From Pseudomonas viridiflava (GTDB taxonomy: Bacteria > Pseudomonadota > Gammaproteobacteria > Pseudomonadales > Pseudomonadaceae): a DNA stretch of 64,000 bases. The stretch is taken from NCBI RefSeq assembly GCF_001642795.1, contig NZ_LKEH01000026.1, positions 1 through 64,000 on the forward strand. Direction: 5' to 3'. Shown here piece by piece: positions 54,744-64,000 of this stretch (positions are counted from its first letter, which is position 1; every line of letters starts with the position of its first letter). Position numbers and translations under genes: made by a program. The notes under the pieces are model-generated. The model was not told the origin of the DNA and ran no database searches. It was given only the letters and a program-made list of their open reading frames with translations.

Positions 54744-55394
54744 TCAGAGACGCTCATCGCTGGCAGCGCCTTCGATGCCTTTGAAGCCACGCCCCAGCAG
54801 GTACTGCTCGCGGGAACGGTCGCGTGAGGACAAGGGTTTGCGCATCTGTACCTTGTCGAACAGCTTGCGAATGTCCTTGTGGTACACATCGAAACCCTCA
54901 CCCTGGAAGACCTTGATGAGGAAATCGCCACCCGGACGCAGAACCCGCCCGGCCAGATCAAGCGCCAGTTCGCAAAGAAACATTGCACGCGGCATGTCGA
55001 CAGCGCTCAATCCACTCATATTGGGGGCCATATCGGAAATCACAAGGTCTACCTGCGTATTACCGACTGCCTCCAGAATTTGTGCGAGCACAGCATCTTC
55101 GGTGAAGTCACCCTGAATGAAGGTCACATCGGGGATGCTGTCCATTTCAAGGATGTCGGAAGCGATCAGGCGGCCTTGACCGCCAATCAGACGACTGGTC
55201 ACCTGCGACCAGCCTCCAGGCGCGGCGCCGAGGTCGATCACGGTCATGCCGGGACGGATGATCTTGTCCTTTTCCTGGATCTCGAGAAGCTTGTAACTGG
55301 CACGCGAACGGTAGCCGTCCTTCTGCGCCATTTTGACGTACTTGTCGTCGAAGTGTTCTTTGAGCCAGTTATGGCTTGTCTTGGAACGGGCCAC
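54744..55394 (-). CDS. rlmE: 23S rRNA (uridine(2552)-2'-O)-methyltransferase RlmE (FtsJ/RrmJ)
   Basis: 216 residues from a GTG at 55394, preceded by GAGGTG. SAM-binding motif [14 protein letters not shown] (about 50-63) and the K-D-K-E catalytic set seen in [24 protein letters not shown] and LEIQ contexts. Methylates the 23S A-loop and aids 50S assembly. Precedes ftsH by about 185 bases, the classic ftsJ-ftsH pair, and is divergent from yhbY. Confidence 0.96.
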   Translation of the reverse strand: MARSKTSHNWLKEHFDDKYVKMAQKDGYRSRASYKLLEIQEKDKIIRPGMTVIDLGAAPGGWSQVTSRLIGGQGRLIASDILEMDSIPDVTFIQGDFTEDAVLAQILEAVGNTQVDLVISDMAPNMSGLSAVDMPRAMFLCELALDLAGRVLRPGGDFLIKVFQGEGFDVYHKDIRKLFDKVQMRKPLSSRDRSREQYLLGRGFKGIEGAASDERL

Positions 55395-55498
55395 GGGGCA
55401 CCTCAAAAATAAACGAGTCGTGATTAACTGGGCGGTCCCGGACTCGCTCGGGTAAACTGGCCGCCGCTTTTTACAAGATCAGACGCAGAGGTCAGATT

Positions 55499-55807
55499 AT
55501 GCCGCTCACTCAAGAGCAGAAGAAACAATACAAATCCATTGGCCACCACCTGAAACCGGTATTGATCGTGGCTGACAATGGTTTGACTGAAGGTGTGCTG
55601 GCAGAGCTTGAACGCGCACTGAGCGATCATGAGCTGATCAAGATCAAGCTCAACATCCTCGACCGCGAGAGCCGCCTGCAGGCCATTGCAGAAATCTGCA
55701 AAGCCGGCTCGGCCGACCTGGTTCAGGTCATCGGCAAAATGGCGTTGATCTATCGCAAGAACCCAAAGGTAAACAAGCTGTTGTCCAACGTCCACCGCGC
55801 GCACTAA
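55499..55807 (+). CDS. yhbY: YhbY family CRS1/CRM-domain RNA-binding protein
   Basis: 102 residues; AGAGGTC seven bases before the ATG. One CRM domain: LTQEQKKQYKSIGHHLKPVLIVADNGLTEGVLAELERALSDHELIKIK, then GSADLVQVIGKMALIYRKNPK with the conserved Gly-rich RNA-binding loop replaced by the typical short bacterial form. Associates with pre-50S particles. Divergent from rlmE, as in E. coli. Confidence 0.94.
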   Translation: MPLTQEQKKQYKSIGHHLKPVLIVADNGLTEGVLAELERALSDHELIKIKLNILDRESRLQAIAEICKAGSADLVQVIGKMALIYRKNPKVNKLLSNVHRAH

Positions 55808-55951
55808 AAAAAACAGAAGCCAGGGCCGTTTTCAGCGCGCCCTGCTCCTGATTCTCTCGCACCAAACTATCGAACAGGCTACCGCCAGACCCTTCAAGGC
55901 CAGAACCCTGAAGGCTGACAGGTTGCGCCCGCCATAAGCGGGCACCGAGCC
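55808..55951. terminator. Convergent region between yhbY and greA with hairpins
   Basis: Two inverted repeats are present: CAGGGC/GCCCTG (about 55822-55845), with a T-run on the minus strand some bases beyond it, and GCCCGC/GCGGGC (55927-55943) directly after greA. Either or both may end the greA and yhbY transcripts. Confidence 0.5.
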
Positions 55952-56424
55952 TTAGATGTGACGAACCTCGACGATTTCGTACTCGATCACGCCGCTGGGC
56001 GTTTTCACGACAACGACGTCGCCTTCTTCCTTGGCAATCAAGGCGCGGGCGATGGGCGAACCCACCGAAATCTTGCCCTTCTTGATGTCCGCTTCATCCT
56101 CACCGACGATCTGATACGTGACGCTCTCGTCCGTTTCAACGTTGGCGATTTCCACGGTCGTGCCGAAAATCACCTTGCCGGTGTGAGGAATGGTGGTGAC
56201 GTCGATCACCACGGCATTCTGCATACGGCCTTCGATGTCACGGATACGCGCCTCGACCATGCCCTGCTGCTCGCGCGCAGCATGGTATTCAGCGTTTTCC
56301 TTCAGGTCGCCCAGTTCCCGCGCCGTGCCAATGTCCTGGCTCAGCTTGGGACGGACCACCTTGGTCAGATGCGTCAATTCTTCTTCCAGGGCGCGAGCGC
56401 CCTGAACAGTCATTGGGTATTTGA

Positions 56425-56428
<4 letters not shown>
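55952..56428 (-). CDS. greA: Transcription elongation factor GreA
   Basis: 158 residues, the family length. N-terminal antiparallel coiled coil with the acidic tip ([21 protein letters not shown]) and a C-terminal FKBP-like domain ([26 protein letters not shown]). Rescues backtracked RNA polymerase by stimulating transcript cleavage. ATGA overlap with carB makes carA-carB-greA a probable operon, a Pseudomonas-typical arrangement. Confidence 0.97.
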
Positions 56429-59646
<3,218 letters not shown>

Positions 59647-59782
59647 GGGTTGTCACTCAAATCCGCAGGTCAGTCGGCAAGCCGTCTTGAACATTTCATG
59701 GAGGTGGCCTGGGTGGCAGCGACCGGATGTATTGTCCGGGTCCAGCCAGGTCACCTGCTTACTACAGTCTCAAGGCAACCGG

Positions 59783-60919
59783 TCAGCGTCGCTTGGCCAT
59801 GGCTTCGATAAAGCGGTCAAACAGCGGCGCGACGTCGCTCGGGCCAGGGCTGGCTTCAGGGTGACCCTGGAAGCTGAAGGCGCTCTTGTCGGTGCGCTCG
59901 ATACCCTGAAGGGTGCCGTCGAACAGCGACTTGTGGATGGCGCGCACGTTGGCTGGTAGCGTGGCTTCATCCACCGCAAAACCATGGTTCTGGCTGGTGA
60001 TCATAACGACACCGGTGTCCAGATCCTGAACCGGGTGGTTGGCACCGTGGTGGCCGTGACCCATTTTTACGGTCTTGGCGCCGGAGGCCAGCGCGAGCAG
60101 CTGGTGACCCAGGCAGATGCCGAAGACCGGGGTTTCGGTTTCCAGCACTTCCTTGATCGCAGTGATCGCGTAATCGCAAGGCTCTGGATCGCCAGGACCG
60201 TTGGACAGGAACACGCCGTCCGGGTTGTAGGCCAGAACGTCCTTGGCAGGCGTCTGCGCCGGAACCACGGTCACGCGGCAGCCGCGCTCGACCAGCATGC
60301 GCAGGATGTTCAGCTTCACACCGTAATCGTAGGCAACCACATGGTAAGGCAGCTCGGAAGCAGCGATTTCAGCATGGCTGTCGGTCTTCAGGTCCCAGAC
60401 GCTGGAACGCCATTCGTAGGTGTCCTTGGTGCTGACCTCTTTGGCCAGATCCATGCCCTTGAGGCCCGGGAAGCCGCGCGCTGCTGCAATGGCGGCTTCT
60501 TCAGAGATGTTGTCACCGGCCATGATGCAGCCGTTCTGTGCGCCTTTCTCACGCAGGATGCGGGTCAGGCGACGGGTGTCGATACCGGCGATGGCGACAA
60601 CGTTATTGGCTTTCAGGTAATCGTCCAGCGACATCTTGTTACGCCAGTTGCTGGCGACCAGAGGCAGGTCACGGATGACCAGACCTGCGGACCAGACGCG
60701 ATCAGACTCGGCGTCCTCAGGTGTGGTGCCGGTATTGCCGATATGGGGGTAAGTCAGGGTAACGATCTGCTGGGCATAGGAAGGATCGGTAAGGATTTCC
60801 TGATAGCCTGTCATTGCGGTGTTGAACACCACCTCACCAACGGTCTGACCGTCGGCTCCAATGGCTTCGCCGCGAAAAATGCTGCCATCAGCAAGGGCGA
60901 GTATGGCTGGCTTAGTCAA
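59783..60919 (-). CDS. carA: Carbamoyl-phosphate synthase small subunit
   Basis: 378 residues starting at a TTG with GGGAGGT about five bases upstream; no in-frame ATG/GTG fits the family N-terminus better. N-terminal domain, then a class I glutamine amidotransferase with nucleophile Cys in FGICLGHQL (about 269) and the HxE pair in [10 protein letters not shown]. Supplies ammonia to CarB. Between its start and dapB lie two hairpins: a dapB terminator and an attenuator-like structure. Confidence 0.96.
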   Translation of the reverse strand: MTKPAILALADGSIFRGEAIGADGQTVGEVVFNTAMTGYQEILTDPSYAQQIVTLTYPHIGNTGTTPEDAESDRVWSAGLVIRDLPLVASNWRNKMSLDDYLKANNVVAIAGIDTRRLTRILREKGAQNGCIMAGDNISEEAAIAAARGFPGLKGMDLAKEVSTKDTYEWRSSVWDLKTDSHAEIAASELPYHVVAYDYGVKLNILRMLVERGCRVTVVPAQTPAKDVLAYNPDGVFLSNGPGDPEPCDYAITAIKEVLETETPVFGICLGHQLLALASGAKTVKMGHGHHGANHPVQDLDTGVVMITSQNHGFAVDEATLPANVRAIHKSLFDGTLQGIERTDKSAFSFQGHPEASPGPSDVAPLFDRFIEAMAKRR

Positions 60920-60964
60920 GAAGACCTCCCGTAAATAAAGCCTGAAAGGGCGTTCGCAGGTTGC

Positions 60965-61001
60965 AAAAAAGCGGAATGACGTAGATACGTCACCCCGCTT
61001 T
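60965..61001 (-). terminator. Attenuator-like terminator in the carA leader
   Basis: Minus strand: AAAGCGG, an inner TGACGTA/TACGTCA stem, then CCGCTTTTTTG. Two stacked perfect 7-bp stems and a T-run, 45 bases before carA. Because dapB already has its own terminator upstream, this one can only act on transcripts heading into carA. Confidence 0.8.
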
Positions 61002-61023
61002 CTTATAGAATCATCTGCGCGCT

Positions 61024-61041
61024 TTTAGTGGACACACTAAA
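61024..61041. promoter_or_regulatory. TTTAGTG-N4-CACTAAA palindrome between dapB and carA
   Basis: A perfect 7-base dyad with a four-base centre, about 20 bases upstream of the leader hairpin and close to a possible -10 (TATAAG at about 61006-61001, minus strand). It could be an operator; no known consensus was recognised. Confidence 0.4.
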
Positions 61042-61134
61042 GCTGTAGCTTACAGAAAAGGCCCATTTTGGTCTACCACCAATGTGCCTGAAATGCGGGG
61101 AAATGCGACAGCGGGTTGAAGCGAATCAGTCAGT

Positions 61135-61172
61135 AAAAGGCCGAATCCCGCAGCGTGTACGAAATCCGGCCT
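61135..61172 (-). terminator. Terminator after dapB
   Basis: AGGCCG...CGGCCT arms, extended inward with G-U pairs to about 13 pairs, followed by TTTT, starting 21 bases after the dapB stop on the minus strand. Confidence 0.7.
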
Positions 61173-61192
61173 GTTAACTGCAGATGCAAGGA

Positions 61193-63156
<1,964 letters not shown>

Positions 63157-63482
63157 AATTCTTCCGCACTCTTGAGGACGTTCGGCAAGACCCTCCTGAG
63201 CCTCGCCAAACTCGTTGAGCCCCATACAGGCCCGGACCCAACTCACGTCAATTCAACGATCCTGGTCTTCGTTCAACGGCCAGAAACATCCGACCGAGAA
63301 AGCGGCAGAATGAGTCGCCACGCAGGAGCATCGCGATCTTGCCACATGGCATTCGGACCGAAATCCGCCTGCCGAAATTTTGCCTGTTCCAGACACGCCA
63401 ACGCGGGAGCAAGCTCCCGCGCGGCGACATCCTACCAGCCACCACTCGAAAGAGGTCAACCGGCTTGCAAGTGAGCCTGCGC
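63157..63482 (-). other. dnaK-dnaJ intergenic region
   Basis: 326 bases without a supported gene. The main feature is a perfect palindrome at 63402-63421 (CGCGGGAGC-AA-GCTCCCGCG), a sequence type seen repeatedly between Pseudomonas genes. No T-run follows it, so it is not a clear terminator for dnaK. Confidence 0.6.
63402..63421. repeat. Intergenic palindrome CGCGGGAGC/GCTCCCGCG
   Basis: Nine-base arms around AA. Likely a member of a dispersed Pseudomonas intergenic repeat family; it may stabilise dnaK mRNA 3' ends or attenuate read-through into dnaJ. Confidence 0.6.
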
Positions 63483-64000
63483 TTACTTGTGGTCTTTCAC
63501 TTCTTCGAACTCGGCGTCGACAGCGTCGTCAGCCTTGGACGGTTCGTCAGCAGGCTTGGCCGCTGCTTCCGGGTTCTCGGCCTGCTCGGCGTACATCTTC
63601 TGAGCGATTGGCGCGGAAACCTTGGACAGCTCTTCAACCTTGGCTTCGATGGCCGCCTTGTCGTCGCCTTTGACAGCGGCTTCCAGAGCGACTACTGCAG
63701 CTTCGACTGCAGTCTTCTCTTCGGCAGTCACTTTGTCGCCTGCATCGGAGATCATCTTGCGAGTCGAGTGGACCAGCGCATCACCCTGGTTACGGGCAGA
63801 GGCCAGCTCTTCGAACTTGCGATCTTCTTCAGCGTTGACTTCAGCGTCACGAACCATCTGCTGAATTTCTTCCTCGGACAGACCGGAGTTGGCCTTGATC
63901 ACGATGGACTGCTGCTTGCCGGTGGCCTTGTCTTTCGCGCCTACGTGCAGAATGCCGTTGGCGTCGATGTCGAAGGTCACTTCGATCTGTGGCACGCCAC
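63483..64000 (-). CDS. dnaK: Chaperone protein DnaK, C-terminal part (cut by the window edge)
   Basis: About the last 172 residues are present; the frame stays open to base 64000, so the gene continues beyond the window. Visible are the end of the substrate-binding beta domain ([30 protein letters not shown]), the alpha-helical lid ([16 protein letters not shown] onward) and the acidic C-terminal tail ending [11 protein letters not shown], typical of DnaK. The ATPase domain is off the edge. Confidence 0.97.
   Translation of the reverse strand, partial: GVPQIEVTFDIDANGILHVGAKDKATGKQQSIVIKANSGLSEEEIQQMVRDAEVNAEEDRKFEELASARNQGDALVHSTRKMISDAGDKVTAEEKTAVEAAVVALEAAVKGDDKAAIEAKVEELSKVSAPIAQKMYAEQAENPEAAAKPADEPSKADDAVDAEFEEVKDHK

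Noticed and set aside
63402..63421. Palindrome between dnaK and dnaJ as a terminator
   Set aside because: No T-run on either strand; it resembles a dispersed intergenic repeat and is listed as such.

Overview
The window is a stretch of core chromosome from a Pseudomonas, most likely of the P. syringae / P. fluorescens lineage rather than P. aeruginosa. The reasons are recognisable protein families in a Pseudomonas-typical order (msrPQ, pssA, ilvC/H/I, lpoP-mrcB; dksA-gluQRS-cbrX-cbrA-cbrB-crcZ-pcnB-folK-panBCD-pgi-acs; rlmE-ftsH-folP-glmM-tpiA-secG-tRNA-rimP-nusA-infB-rbfA-truB-rpsO-pnp; dnaK-dnaJ-dapB-carAB-greA). In addition, only one PrrF-type sRNA sits here, and no heme-uptake cluster follows the ChaN-like gene. 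I see no insertion sequence, prophage, CRISPR array, toxin or secretion locus. Species assignment is inference.

Layout. 1-12.4 kb (mostly minus strand): periplasmic methionine-sulfoxide repair (msrP/msrQ), phosphatidylserine synthase, the branched-chain amino acid operon ilvI-ilvH-ilvC, then the cell-wall synthase PBP1b with its lipoprotein activator LpoP and a YqcC-like protein; divergently, a fused phosphotransferase/P-loop kinase gene and a pentapeptide-repeat protein. 12.58-12.73 kb: a Fur-controlled PrrF-type sRNA. 12.7-17 kb: deoC, a ChaN-like gene with no visible signal peptide, a Rieske protein, sfsA and an aminotransferase. 17.1-34.3 kb (plus strand): dksA and gluQRS; the CbrXAB carbon/nitrogen regulators with their target sRNA crcZ; pcnB-folK; pantothenate synthesis panBCD; pgi; acs; an MpaB-type oxygenase-like protein; a thiolase. 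34.3-34.8 kb: a gene-free REP cluster. 34.8-39.2 kb: an RNA methyltransferase-like gene and two envelope proteins of unknown function.

39.4-55.4 kb (minus strand) holds a BON-domain gene behind a textbook sigma-54 promoter, then the translation/RNA operons pnp-rpsO-truB-rbfA-infB-nusA-rimP, tRNA-fMet and tRNA-Leu(GAG), secG-tpiA-glmM-folP-ftsH and rlmE. 55.5-64 kb: yhbY (plus), then on the minus strand greA-carB-carA, dapB, dnaJ and the 3' end of dnaK, which runs off the window edge.

How it fits together: CbrAB-CrcZ links carbon status to translation control by Hfq/Crc; PrrF and Fur link iron status to mRNA levels; the large minus-strand blocks are housekeeping operons for translation, envelope precursors and pyrimidine/arginine supply. 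Most genes are ordinary. The points worth a second look are mainly regulatory: the sigma-54 promoter with upstream dyads before the BON gene, the crcZ control region, the PrrF locus, paired terminators ahead of rimP-nusA-infB, an attenuator-like hairpin before carA, and the ChaN-like gene without an export signal. I did not find convincing evidence of an undescribed system.
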